Source of the DNA: Mucilaginibacter arboris
Lineage (GTDB): Bacteria > Bacteroidota > Bacteroidia > Sphingobacteriales > Sphingobacteriaceae
Length of the DNA stretch: 57,444 nucleotides
Direction: 5' to 3'
NCBI RefSeq assembly: GCF_009754915.1
Contig: NZ_WPIK01000020.1
Coordinates: forward strand, 1 to 57,444
Position 1 is the first letter of the stretch. Each line of letters opens with the position of its first letter. The notes beneath the pieces are model-generated. The model saw only the letters and a list, made by a program, of their open reading frames with translations, was not told the origin of the DNA and ran no database searches. A program made the translations under genes and the position numbers. Below are positions 9,431-17,247 of the stretch, one piece after another.

Positions 9431-10447
9431 TTAGGCAATCGCCATTTGCCTTAATGCTTCAACAAACAGCGGCGAATCATTTAAGCTTTCAACCAGTTGT
9501 ATTTTTTCTCCGCCTAAAGCTTTAAACTCTTCGTTATATTCTATCGAAACTTCGTAAACGGTTTCCAGACAATCTGCCACAAAAGCCGGACAAAATACCA
9601 GCATTCGTTTTTTTCCTGCTTTGGCTAATTCTGCCACAACTTCAACCGTATAAGGTTTTACCCAGGGATCGTTTCCTAAACGTGACTGGAAACAAATGGT
9701 ATATTGATCTGGAGTGAGATTGAGTTTTGCTGCAATTAAACGGGCTGTATGATGAGATTGTGCAGAGTAGCAAAATTTATTGGCATCAGTAAGCGTAGCG
9801 CAGCAATCAGCTGTTTTTAAGCAATGATTTTGGGTTGGATCTGATTTGATCAACTGCCTTTGCGGCAAACCATGAAAGCTGAACAAAACGTGGTCAAATG
9901 TTTCAGGTTGATACTTTCTTCCATTTTCAGCAAAGTTTTCAATCATTAACTCATTATCATGGAAAGAATTAACAAAAGACAGATCAGGAATAGTCAGCCA
10001 TTTGCTAACCAGTTCCATTACCTTCTGATAAACCGAACCACTGCTTGCAGAGGCATACTGCGGAAAAAGTGCAATTACTTTTAAACTATCCAAATTTGCC
10101 GCTTTTAGTTTTTCCAGAGCAGATTCTATGGAAGGGCTTTGATAACGCATGGCCAGCTCCACCTGATAATCGTCGCCCAAACTTTCCTGCAATAGCTCGG
10201 CTTGCTTAATGCTGTAGTATAATAAGGGCGAACCATTTTCCGGCGACCAGATTTCCTGGTATAATTTAGCAGATTTTGGCGAACGAAAAGGTACAATTGC
10301 GCCTTTTACCAGTAAAGCACGCGTTATTGGATTGATGTCTATTACCCGGTCATCCATCAAAAATTCATTCAGATATTTCCGTACATCTTTTGTTTTCGGA
10401 CTGTCTGGCGTACCCAGATTTACTAATAAAACTCCTTTTTTCCCCAT
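9431..10447 (-). CDS. hemH: Ferrochelatase
   Basis: Inserts Fe2+ into protoporphyrin IX, the last step of classic heme synthesis. Motifs: GVLLVNLGTPDSP at the N-terminus, LFSFHGLPQR with the catalytic histidine, and the C-terminal CPAFVADCLETVYE containing the conserved glutamate. I chose ATG at 10447, which places the family N-terminus a few residues in; a TTG 15 bp upstream would add five residues. From the ATG it is 338 residues. It is single, convergent with waaA. A copy of the dispersed motif overlaps the upstream end at 10462. Confidence 0.94.
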   Translation of the reverse strand: MGKKGVLLVNLGTPDSPKTKDVRKYLNEFLMDDRVIDINPITRALLVKGAIVPFRSPKSAKLYQEIWSPENGSPLLYYSIKQAELLQESLGDDYQVELAMRYQSPSIESALEKLKAANLDSLKVIALFPQYASASSGSVYQKVMELVSKWLTIPDLSFVNSFHDNELMIENFAENGRKYQPETFDHVLFSFHGLPQRQLIKSDPTQNHCLKTADCCATLTDANKFCYSAQSHHTARLIAAKLNLTPDQYTICFQSRLGNDPWVKPYTVEVVAELAKAGKKRMLVFCPAFVADCLETVYEVSIEYNEEFKALGGEKIQLVESLNDSPLFVEALRQMAIA

Positions 10448-10620
10448 AAATATTTTAGGCAATGCTTCTTTTACTGTGCAAAAGTATATTTTATTGGATT
10501 GGAGTTGTTATGAAAAGGATTAGAGAAAATCAATTTGACGGTTTGGCAACAATTTTTTTTGTTCCTGAATTTCTTAGCTGCTCTTTTAAAAGTCTATGAT
10601 TATTTATTTAAATTTGATCT

Positions 10621-10854
10621 ATGAGCGTATTAGTAAACACAAAAAACGAACAGGAGGAAAAAGTTTTATTAGCTTTTTTGGACAGTTTACGTTACGACTA
10701 TCAATCCGATATTAAGGAAGAGGTTAATCAAATCAATTATTTATTTATTAACCACTACAATGATGAAATAGATCAGGCTGATTCTGAAATTGAAAATTTT
10801 GTTAAGCATGAAGATGTGGAACAACTTTTTCAACAAAGAAGAAAAGCGCTTTGA
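10621..10854 (+). CDS. Putative antitoxin of a decayed ParE/RelE-type module
   Basis: A 77-residue acidic protein with no named family that I can assign. It is called an antitoxin because its TGA overlaps an ATG (TGATG at 10852-10856) beginning a broken ParE/RelE-like reading frame, the usual antitoxin-toxin arrangement. The C-terminal half is strongly charged (EDVEQLFQQRRKAL), as in toxin-binding tails. It could be retained only as a relic because the toxin looks dead. Confidence 0.6.
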   Translation: MSVLVNTKNEQEEKVLLAFLDSLRYDYQSDIKEEVNQINYLFINHYNDEIDQADSEIENFVKHEDVEQLFQQRRKAL

Positions 10855-11091
10855 TGAATATAAAATGGAATAAATTGGCTATTAAAAAAGATAGAAAAGG
10901 AAATTTTAGCACAAATAAAAGCATTACCTAAAAACGCAGCACTTTACCAAGCTGATAGATTTAAGAAAAATAATGATGGGAGCTTTTACGCTTTTGAAAT
11001 AGACCATTACAGAATTTCTTACCGGAAGCTACCTAAAGAAATAAGAATTTTAAGGATCAGACATTCAAGCAGAAAGCCTTTTACGAGATAA
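10854..11091 (+). pseudogene. Decayed ParE/RelE-type toxin
   Basis: The frame from ATG at 10854 reads MNIKWNKLAIKK and soon stops. A second frame then reads KIEKEILAQIKALPKN, FYAFEIDHYRISYR and IRILRIRHSSRKPFTR up to a TAA at 11091, which is the C-terminal two thirds of a ParE/RelE toxin. The junction after LAIK also lacks the region that normally joins helix 1 to helix 2. I infer a small internal deletion plus frameshift. The antitoxin reading frame upstream is intact. Confidence 0.7.
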
Positions 11092-11106
11092 GATAAACTT
11101 TAAAAG

Positions 11107-11802
11107 TTACGCTTTCTTCATCTTCCACAACAACCACCAAGGCGTTCCCGGAGAATCATGGTGTTCATAATGATAACCAAAAAAATAGCAGGTAAAAAAA
11201 GCAAACAGATGATTTTTGCGCTGTGTGCTCGACTGATGCCGGTTATCATGCTCGCCTTTGTGCGGCAAATATGTACCGAAGTAAAAAAGCTGTAAAGTGC
11301 TCAGCAATGATGGCAAAACCCAAAACAGGATCAGGTTTTGCTGCGGGACCCAGATTTTTAGAACATTAAACAAGATCGCCATAAAAACTACTTGCCAAAC
11401 TGACAAGTAATTCCTGATAAAACGAAAATACCAGCTAACAAAATTGCCATAATGATAATCCGGATCTTGTTCTGTATGAACATGACTGTGGTGCAAATGA
11501 TGCTTGGTGTACAATTTAGGATACCAGAAAGCAGCGTAAAACAAAGTACAAATTTGTCCGACTACTTTATTGATAATTGGTTTTGGAGAAACCGTACCGT
11601 GCATTGCATCATGAGCGGTAATAAAAAGCCCTGTGTATAAGTGTATTTGCAACAGGACCAGGAAATAAACCGTTGGGTTGCTCCAGCTAAAATGCCAGCA
11701 CATTAATAATACGGTTGATAAAGCCCAACAAGAAATTACAAGGGTTGCAAAAAACAAACCTAAGCCGGAAGCTGCATATTTTCTAATATTCAGATCGGTC
11801 AT
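11107..11802 (-). CDS. crtW: Beta-carotene ketolase (CrtW-type membrane di-iron oxygenase)
   Basis: Adds a 4-keto group to beta-ionone rings. The 231 residues have the fatty-acid-hydroxylase-like histidine clusters HDAMH (about 63), KHHLHHSH (about 99) and YHYEHHDSPGTPWW near the C-terminus, plus FYFGTYLPHKG, a hallmark of CrtW. Several hydrophobic segments predict an inner-membrane protein. It is the last gene of the minus-strand carotenoid cluster, 9 bp after ispH. A generic desaturase is the alternative, but the FGTYLPH motif and the neighbours make CrtW much more likely. Confidence 0.87.
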   Translation of the reverse strand: MTDLNIRKYAASGLGLFFATLVISCWALSTVLLMCWHFSWSNPTVYFLVLLQIHLYTGLFITAHDAMHGTVSPKPIINKVVGQICTLFYAAFWYPKLYTKHHLHHSHVHTEQDPDYHYGNFVSWYFRFIRNYLSVWQVVFMAILFNVLKIWVPQQNLILFWVLPSLLSTLQLFYFGTYLPHKGEHDNRHQSSTQRKNHLFAFFTCYFFGYHYEHHDSPGTPWWLLWKMKKA

Positions 11803-11811
11803 AACAAATTT

Positions 11812-12663
11812 TTAATATTGTTCGAGTACTTGTTTTACTTCTTTCATTAACCACATTGGTGTTGAAGTTGCACCACAGATGCCAATTTTATCATTAGGCG
11901 AGAACATGGAAACTTCCAGTTCATGAGGAGAGGAAATAAAGTAAGTGTTTGGATTATATTTCCGGCAAACTTCATATAAAACCTTTCCATTAGAGGATTT
12001 TCTGCCGGATACAAAAAGGATCTTATCAAATTTTTGTACAAAATCTGGTAAATCTTTATCCCGGTTTGATACCTGCCTGCAAATCGTATCATTTGCAATA
12101 ACTTCATGGCCACGCCTGGTCAGTTCATCTTTAATATGATAAAACTTCTCCATGCTTTTGGTCGTCTGACTATACAAAGTAAATTTTTGCGGAAGCTCTA
12201 CTTGATCGAGTTCTTTTATATCTTGAAAAACCAATGCTTCATCATTGGTTTGCCCTTGTAAACCAATAACTTCTGCATGACCGTGCTTTCCAAAAATCAA
12301 TATTTTCTCATCCTGATCATAAGAACTTTTAATCCGGTTCTGCAGTTTTAAAACTACCGGACAGGATGCATCAATCAGGCTAATATTGTTTTGAAGGGCA
12401 ATACGATACGTTTCTGGCGCTTCGCCATGCGCGCGGATCAATACTTTTTCGTGCTGTAAGTTTGGCAGATCCTCGTGCGAAATAATACGCAAACCCTTCA
12501 TTTTCAATCTTTCTACCTCTTCATCATTGTGCACAATATCGCCCAAACAATACAAATAACCATCCTGCTCCAAAATTTCTTCGGCCATGTCAATGGCATA
12601 AACAACGCCAAAACAAAAGCCGGAATCCTGATCGATTGTTACATGTAACTGGTAATTTTCCAT
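11812..12663 (-). CDS. ispH: 4-hydroxy-3-methylbut-2-enyl diphosphate reductase
   Basis: Last enzyme of the MEP pathway, giving IPP and DMAPP, precursors of carotenoids and quinones. The three [4Fe-4S] cysteines are visible in SGFCFGV, DASCPVV and NDTICRQVSNR. ATG at 12663 is preferred to a TTG nine bases upstream. At about 283 residues it is normal. It sits between crtW and the cruF-like gene, so isoprenoid supply is co-located with carotenoid modification. Confidence 0.95.
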   Translation of the reverse strand: MENYQLHVTIDQDSGFCFGVVYAIDMAEEILEQDGYLYCLGDIVHNDEEVERLKMKGLRIISHEDLPNLQHEKVLIRAHGEAPETYRIALQNNISLIDASCPVVLKLQNRIKSSYDQDEKILIFGKHGHAEVIGLQGQTNDEALVFQDIKELDQVELPQKFTLYSQTTKSMEKFYHIKDELTRRGHEVIANDTICRQVSNRDKDLPDFVQKFDKILFVSGRKSSNGKVLYEVCRKYNPNTYFISSPHELEVSMFSPNDKIGICGATSTPMWLMKEVKQVLEQY

Positions 12664-12709
12664 AATGTACAAATTTAACGTAAAATGCGGAATTTAAGTT
12701 CTTTAATTA

Positions 12710-13342
12710 TCAGGCAAAATTCAAAACTGCAAAGAAGACAAATTGCACAAGCAGTAAAACAGGTGCAACCCAATTTTGAAACCTAAAATTAAAATATTGA
12801 AAAACAGTTAGTAAAGATAAACTAACGATGCACCAACAAATATAATTTTTAACAGGAACGGCGTCTGTAAGCCAATTCCAGTAATCGAAACGGATTGCAA
12901 CCGGTTCAAGGATGAGATCAAGCAAAACCAGTATAACCGAACCGGAAATAACTTTTAATGCTACTGTTTTTACCGATAGTTTTTGCAGAAGGACACTTGT
13001 TGAATAAATAAGTAAAAACCAGTTTATTCCAATTATCAGCGGAATTTCATCCACCTTAAAACCTAAAGTTTTACCATAAACATAATTGCCGAAAAGCCAG
13101 TGTTTATGCACTCCGGTCCATTCGGCAGCAAAACCTGCGGTTATGATAATTAAAGCAAACAGGAGCAGTTTAAAGAATCTTCCATGATGATTTATCAGCA
13201 CTAAAAACAGCATCAGCAATAAATGGAATGGAACGAGCTGTAAAAAAAGCGGCTGTAAAAAAGGTACAAAGAAACCTATCAGCCCAACAAAATGGAACAG
13301 GACAATCAGGACAATTGAAACGTTTTTTTTGTTTAGCTTCAA
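12710..13342 (-). CDS. CruF-like carotenoid hydratase (DUF422 membrane protein)
   Basis: A 210-residue protein with about seven hydrophobic segments and the family motifs HWLFGNYVYGKTLG, IPLIIGINWFLL, LEPVAIRFDYWNW and VPVKNYICW. DUF422 members include CruF, which adds water across the 1',2' end of acyclic carotenoid ends. In flexixanthin- and myxol-type pathways this precedes 3',4'-desaturation. The gene overlaps the glycosyltransferase by 4 bp and lies one gene from crtW. Family is clear from the motifs; the exact reaction is inferred from context. Confidence 0.82.
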   Translation of the reverse strand: MKLNKKNVSIVLIVLFHFVGLIGFFVPFLQPLFLQLVPFHLLLMLFLVLINHHGRFFKLLLFALIIITAGFAAEWTGVHKHWLFGNYVYGKTLGFKVDEIPLIIGINWFLLIYSTSVLLQKLSVKTVALKVISGSVILVLLDLILEPVAIRFDYWNWLTDAVPVKNYICWCIVSLSLLTVFQYFNFRFQNWVAPVLLLVQFVFFAVLNFA

Positions 13343-14430
13343 ACTTTTCTTCCTTTCCAGGTTACTGTTTTGGTAAGATGTTTTTTAATGGATAGATGCG
13401 CTATAATAACCAAACTTACCATTTGTAAAGGGTGCAATAGCATATTGTAAAACGGGTTTTGGCCGGATTCCAGGGAAATCATAATGCGCGTAAGCACGAT
13501 GAGGGAAACCATCATTAAAAACAGTTGCAGGTTTAAAGTCAGGCCAACTATAATTGGTCCGCCAATTAAAAAAAACAGGTAAAGTAAAAAAGTAATAATG
13601 CTGTAATTAAAAGGCGCTAAAAAATTCTTACTAAATCCATGGACCGCTTCCTGATAATTGTTGTACATTCTGCATCGTATTAATCCGTTTGCCAGCAAAC
13701 CCTCTCCTTTTAACCGGTTTTGCTTTACACATTTCATAATTTCTACATCTTCTACCACCTGGTCTTTCACTTTTTGATGCCATTGGTGCCCGCGGTATTT
13801 CTCCGCATCAAAAAACATAAATTGGCCGCTGGCAGCAGCAAAAGCAGGATTTTTAGAAAGATAAATTAACCGCAACGGCAACAAATTTAAAAGCATGTAG
13901 TGCATCAGCGGAACAACCAATGTTTCGCCTAAAGTTACCATTACCTGATTGGTAAAAAGGCTTAACAAAGCCAAACGGTGTACTTTAGTACGATAAACAG
14001 CGCTGTTGATTAAGCCGTTGTAAATTTCTTCATCGGCGTCCAAAAATAACAAATATTTACCTTTTGCCTGCTGCGCCAACTGGTAACAAGCATAATTTTT
14101 ACCCAGCCAACCCTCTGGCAGAGGTTTACCAATAATTACTTTAACTGTTGGGTTTTTTCGGGCAAATTCTGTACACAAGTTATAAGTATGATCGGTAGAT
14201 TGGTCGTCTAACACAATTACTTCTATATTTTTATAGTCTTGTTTTTCAATAGATTGCAGTAAGGTTAAAATGTTTTTTTCTTCATCTCTGGCGGGGACCA
14301 GGATAGAAACCAGATCGTGGTACTGGCGGGAAACTTTGGTTAATTTGGGATTGGAAATAAAGTTGAAAAGTGTAACGCAAAAGCGCAGTATCAGGAAAAA
14401 ATAAACGAGGTAACAAAACAGAATAGCCAT
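13339..14430 (-). CDS. Family 2 glycosyltransferase, probable carotenoid glycosyltransferase
   Basis: Membrane-bound GT2 enzyme: one N-terminal hydrophobic segment, then LVSILVPARDEEKN at about 42-55, the VLDDQSTD and LFLDADEE acidic motifs, a central QVVEDVEIM and two or more C-terminal membrane spans. This arrangement resembles CruG and CrtQ carotenoid glycosyltransferases. It overlaps the cruF-like gene by 4 bp and shares one base with the acyltransferase gene at 14430, so translation is coupled. I infer it glycosylates the hydroxyl group created by the CruF-like protein. A lipid glycosyltransferase is the alternative. Confidence 0.75.
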   Translation of the reverse strand: MAILFCYLVYFFLILRFCVTLFNFISNPKLTKVSRQYHDLVSILVPARDEEKNILTLLQSIEKQDYKNIEVIVLDDQSTDHTYNLCTEFARKNPTVKVIIGKPLPEGWLGKNYACYQLAQQAKGKYLLFLDADEEIYNGLINSAVYRTKVHRLALLSLFTNQVMVTLGETLVVPLMHYMLLNLLPLRLIYLSKNPAFAAASGQFMFFDAEKYRGHQWHQKVKDQVVEDVEIMKCVKQNRLKGEGLLANGLIRCRMYNNYQEAVHGFSKNFLAPFNYSIITFLLYLFFLIGGPIIVGLTLNLQLFLMMVSLIVLTRIMISLESGQNPFYNMLLHPLQMVSLVIIAHLSIKKHLTKTVTWKGRKV

Positions 14431-15053
14431 TATTTAACAATTGCAGTTTGCACTATCCCCGATTGCTGGTAGTGTTCCTGATACGCGGATTGAACATTTT
14501 CCAGGCCGGCAAAGTTTGATGCTTCAAAACTTTTTAAATAAATAAAAGCGGTAGGTTTTGCCTCAGAAAAATGTTCGGTAAAAGAAGCAGCAAAAATATA
14601 TTGGAATTTTTGCTTGCTAAAACCAATTATCCGCTCTAAACCTTTTTCAAAATTTATCGCTTTTGTAAAATTTGAATGTAATTTCCCCTGCGGAAAAATT
14701 AACACTAAATTTTGAGGGTTATTTAACAAATCGCCCGCGTATTTTAAAGTTTGCATTATACTTTTTGAACCTTTAGAAACAGAAAATGCACCTGTGTATT
14801 TCATAAAACTGTTTTTACGGATGGTTTTTTCCAAAATCATTACATGGAATTTCTTTTTAAAAAGCAGTTTATTCAGATGAAAAAACAAAAATCCGTCCCA
14901 CCAACTGTAGTGGTTTGCAATGAGTAATATTGATTTATTGGTATCAATTGGAACTGAATTGTAAACAAGTTGATGAAAATGTTTATGGACCAACCGGGAA
15001 ATGTACCAGGAAAAAAAACTGTAAATAAACCAGTTGTTTTTATTTTTGACCAT
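14430..15053 (-). CDS. PlsC-like acyltransferase (first of two)
   Basis: A 207-residue protein with the lysophospholipid-acyltransferase HX4D motif in NHYSWWDGF (about residue 47) and a later FPQGKLHS (PEG-type motif). Membrane-associated acyl transfer is expected. It lies between the glycosyltransferase and a paralogous acyltransferase. By analogy with staphyloxanthin synthesis, where a glycosylated carotenoid is acylated, it may esterify the carotenoid sugar. That role is inferred from position only. Both acyltransferases share the unusual NHxSWWDG form of the motif. Confidence 0.8.
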   Translation of the reverse strand: MVKNKNNWFIYSFFSWYISRLVHKHFHQLVYNSVPIDTNKSILLIANHYSWWDGFLFFHLNKLLFKKKFHVMILEKTIRKNSFMKYTGAFSVSKGSKSIMQTLKYAGDLLNNPQNLVLIFPQGKLHSNFTKAINFEKGLERIIGFSKQKFQYIFAASFTEHFSEAKPTAFIYLKSFEASNFAGLENVQSAYQEHYQQSGIVQTAIVK

Positions 15054-15073
15054 GCTTCTTTTACCGGTGTTTT
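15051..15073 (+). repeat. Copy of the dispersed motif with a CCGG variant tail
   Basis: ATGCTTCTTTTA at 15052-15063, followed by CCGGTGTTTTTT. The same tail follows copies at 18807 and (reverse strand) 25905. It lies in the 20-bp gap between the two acyltransferase genes. Confidence 0.7.
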
Positions 15074-15700
15074 TTAATGACTTACGTTGATCTGATTTTT
15101 TAAAGCCTGCTGATGGAAACCGTTAATTTGTTTAGTCAGCTTTTCCAAAGAAAAATCATGGTTAGTGCCGCAATCTAATAAGTGAAAATAAGCAGTTGGT
15201 TTAAAACTTTCAAAGTAATCAACAAAAACAGAAGCGTAAACAATCTGGCAATTGCCTTTGATGTTTCTAACCAGATAACTGATGCCTTTTTCAATCCTGA
15301 TCTCGGTACTGTGGTTTGATTCTAAAGCGCCTTGCGGAAATACAGTTACTATATTTTCTGGCCTATCTAATTGTAAAGCAGCATATTGCATTGATTTTAA
15401 CATATCGCGCGAAGTTCTGCTGATCGAAAACGAACCTAACCTGCGCAGCCACATCCGCTGCTGCAGATGGTCTTCCTGCATCATGGTAAATATTTTTTTA
15501 TGAAAGATGAAGTGGCCGAGATAAGCTGCCAGAAAGCCATCCCACCAACTAAAATGATTGCATAAAAGAAGCACCGAATGCCCGGGCTTAATTTCGATTT
15601 GATTATATAAAGTTAACGCACGAAAGCTTTTAAGCATCCGCCAGCGCATAAAAGGCAAAAAAAGTTTATAAAATAATCTGTTCCTGTTGCTGGTAATCAT
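15074..15700 (-). CDS. PlsC-like acyltransferase (second of two)
   Basis: Paralogue of the neighbouring acyltransferase, with CNHFSWWDGF (HX4D) and VFPQGALESNH at matching positions and the same overall length (209 residues from ATG at 15700). A TTG start at 15727 would add nine residues. The N-terminus overlaps the 3' end of the alpha/beta hydrolase gene by 35 bp, so the two are probably co-translated. Probable function: acylation of a glycosylated carotenoid or a lipid. Which of the two copies acts on what cannot be told from sequence. Confidence 0.8.
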   Translation of the reverse strand: MITSNRNRLFYKLFLPFMRWRMLKSFRALTLYNQIEIKPGHSVLLLCNHFSWWDGFLAAYLGHFIFHKKIFTMMQEDHLQQRMWLRRLGSFSISRTSRDMLKSMQYAALQLDRPENIVTVFPQGALESNHSTEIRIEKGISYLVRNIKGNCQIVYASVFVDYFESFKPTAYFHLLDCGTNHDFSLEKLTKQINGFHQQALKNQINVSH

Positions 15701-16514
15701 TGGTTTGTTTTGCAATATACTGATCAAGTTTTGCCGTTATAAGCCAGTGGCCCAATGGGAGCACATGCAATTCTGGCTGGTTTAATAAACTTAAAAACTT
15801 TTTACTATTGCTTTCCGGAAATAAATTATCAAACTGCCCGAAATATAATTGACAGCGAATATTATTTAGGTTAATTAACCGGGCAATTTTTTCAATATCA
15901 GGACGAATGGTTTTGTTAAAATTAACAGTGTAATAAGCATTCAACCGCTTTGTTGGCGTATCTATTTCATGATACGCAATAATATATAAACTATGGTCGA
16001 TTACATTTATTTTGTTAAGTAGCTTTAGTGCCAAAACCATCATCCAACTGCTATAAGTTAATTTTCTGAAAATTTTTTTACCGATAAAAGAAGCACGTAA
16101 AAAGTGTAAGCCCTGGTGTTCTGCCAATCCATCAGGTGCCATTAAAAAAATCTCATCTACCCATTCTGCAAAATTTTCCAATAAAAATAGCGCCATATTT
16201 GCCCCTATAGAATATCCGATCAGTGAAAACCGTTGTTCCCCAAATTGTTTAAACCAGGTTGTAAGATATGCTTTCAGCAAATCCGGCTGCATTCCTGCTA
16301 AAACGTAAGCTTCGGTTCCGTTATCTAAAACAGAAGTACCGTGAAAAAAATGATCGAAACCAATAACACGGTGTTGTTTTAGCAATGAATTTTCAAGTAT
16401 AGAAAACTGTTTCCCCGTCATGCCATATCCGTGAAAAGCAAAAAGCAGCTTTTGTCCGCTGCCATATTCATGGTAATGCACTTTGCCTAAACCCTTAATC
16501 TCCAGAAAACCCAT
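15666..16514 (-). CDS. Alpha/beta hydrolase
   Basis: A 282-residue alpha/beta-hydrolase fold protein: oxyanion region FHGYGMTG near residue 28, nucleophile elbow GYSIGANMA (Ser at about 100), a late acidic residue in FGQFDNLFPE, and catalytic His in PLGHWLI near the C-terminus. The triad is complete. No signal peptide is obvious. It is embedded in the carotenoid cluster upstream of the acyltransferases, so it may hydrolyse or transfer an acyl group on a carotenoid ester. The substrate is unknown. One dispersed-motif variant lies inside it near 16085. Confidence 0.82.
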   Translation of the reverse strand: MGFLEIKGLGKVHYHEYGSGQKLLFAFHGYGMTGKQFSILENSLLKQHRVIGFDHFFHGTSVLDNGTEAYVLAGMQPDLLKAYLTTWFKQFGEQRFSLIGYSIGANMALFLLENFAEWVDEIFLMAPDGLAEHQGLHFLRASFIGKKIFRKLTYSSWMMVLALKLLNKINVIDHSLYIIAYHEIDTPTKRLNAYYTVNFNKTIRPDIEKIARLINLNNIRCQLYFGQFDNLFPESNSKKFLSLLNQPELHVLPLGHWLITAKLDQYIAKQTNDYQQQEQIIL

Positions 16515-16570
16515 GCAAGCAAGTATAAATATTTTTATTAAAAGCCTTTAAAAGAAGTACGGCTTAAACT

Positions 16571-16603
16571 AAAAAAGGGCTATCGTTTTACCAATAACCC
16601 TTT
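16571..16603 (-). terminator. Intrinsic terminator after the DUF892 gene
   Basis: AAAGGG ... CCCTTT with inner TAT/ATA pairing. On the minus strand the stem is followed by a T-run. It separates the DUF892 gene from the downstream hydrolase, suggesting DUF892 is its own unit. Confidence 0.7.
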
Positions 16604-16621
16604 AATTTTAAAAAAAGAAAA

Positions 16622-17173
16622 TTATTTTTTTTCATTTTCAGCAGCTGCGTTTACGCCGCCTTCTGCAATTTCTGTTAACAGTTTATCAGCGTATTTTTCT
16701 TCTGCCAAAGTTTCCTCTAATAATGTTACTGCTTCATCGTAACCAAGTACGCCTGCTAAGGTTTTTAAAGTTCCGTATGTTGCAATTTCATAATGCTCAC
16801 ATTTTTGTGCAGCAGAAATTAATGCTACGTCACGCACTTCTGTGCCTTCTTCTGTATCTTCAATCAGTTCTTCAGCTTCTTTAGCCAAACCTGCCATTGC
16901 TTCACATTTTTTAGGATTTGCTTCTTCACCAACTATTTCAAAAACTTTTTCCAGACGAGAAATCTGCCCTTCTGTTTCTGTAAGGTGCGTATCAAAAGCA
17001 TCTTTTAATTTATCAGAAGTAGTTGCTGCCGATAGTTTTTTAAGGCTTTTAACTAATTGGTTTTCAGCCCAAAGAATATCTTTTAACTCATCTACAAATA
17101 ATTCTTTTAATGCACTTTCTTCTGCCGGGGTGCGTTTTGTTTTAGGGGCACTTTTAGATTTTGCTGTTGCCAT
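16622..17173 (-). CDS. Ferritin-like DUF892 (YciE/YciF family) protein
   Basis: A 183-residue helical protein of the DUF892 family, related to YciF, with a ferritin-like four-helix bundle. The motifs ELFVDELKDILWAENQLVKSL (in part, residues 24-44), HLTETEGQISRLEKVFE, CEHYEIATYGTL and ETLAEEKYADKLLT contribute the Glu/His residues that would form a di-iron site. The N-terminus (about 1-18) is Lys/Ser/Thr-rich and disordered. YciE/YciF proteins are usually linked to stress or stationary phase. It has its own terminator and looks like an insertion into the carotenoid cluster, with no obvious pathway link. Confidence 0.9.
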   Translation of the reverse strand: MATAKSKSAPKTKRTPAEESALKELFVDELKDILWAENQLVKSLKKLSAATTSDKLKDAFDTHLTETEGQISRLEKVFEIVGEEANPKKCEAMAGLAKEAEELIEDTEEGTEVRDVALISAAQKCEHYEIATYGTLKTLAGVLGYDEAVTLLEETLAEEKYADKLLTEIAEGGVNAAAENEKK

Positions 17174-17247
17174 TGTTAAATAGTTTAAATTTGATTGTTG
17201 TTAGTACAAATGGCAGCAAAAAATGTTTTTTTAAAAGCATTCCTTTA

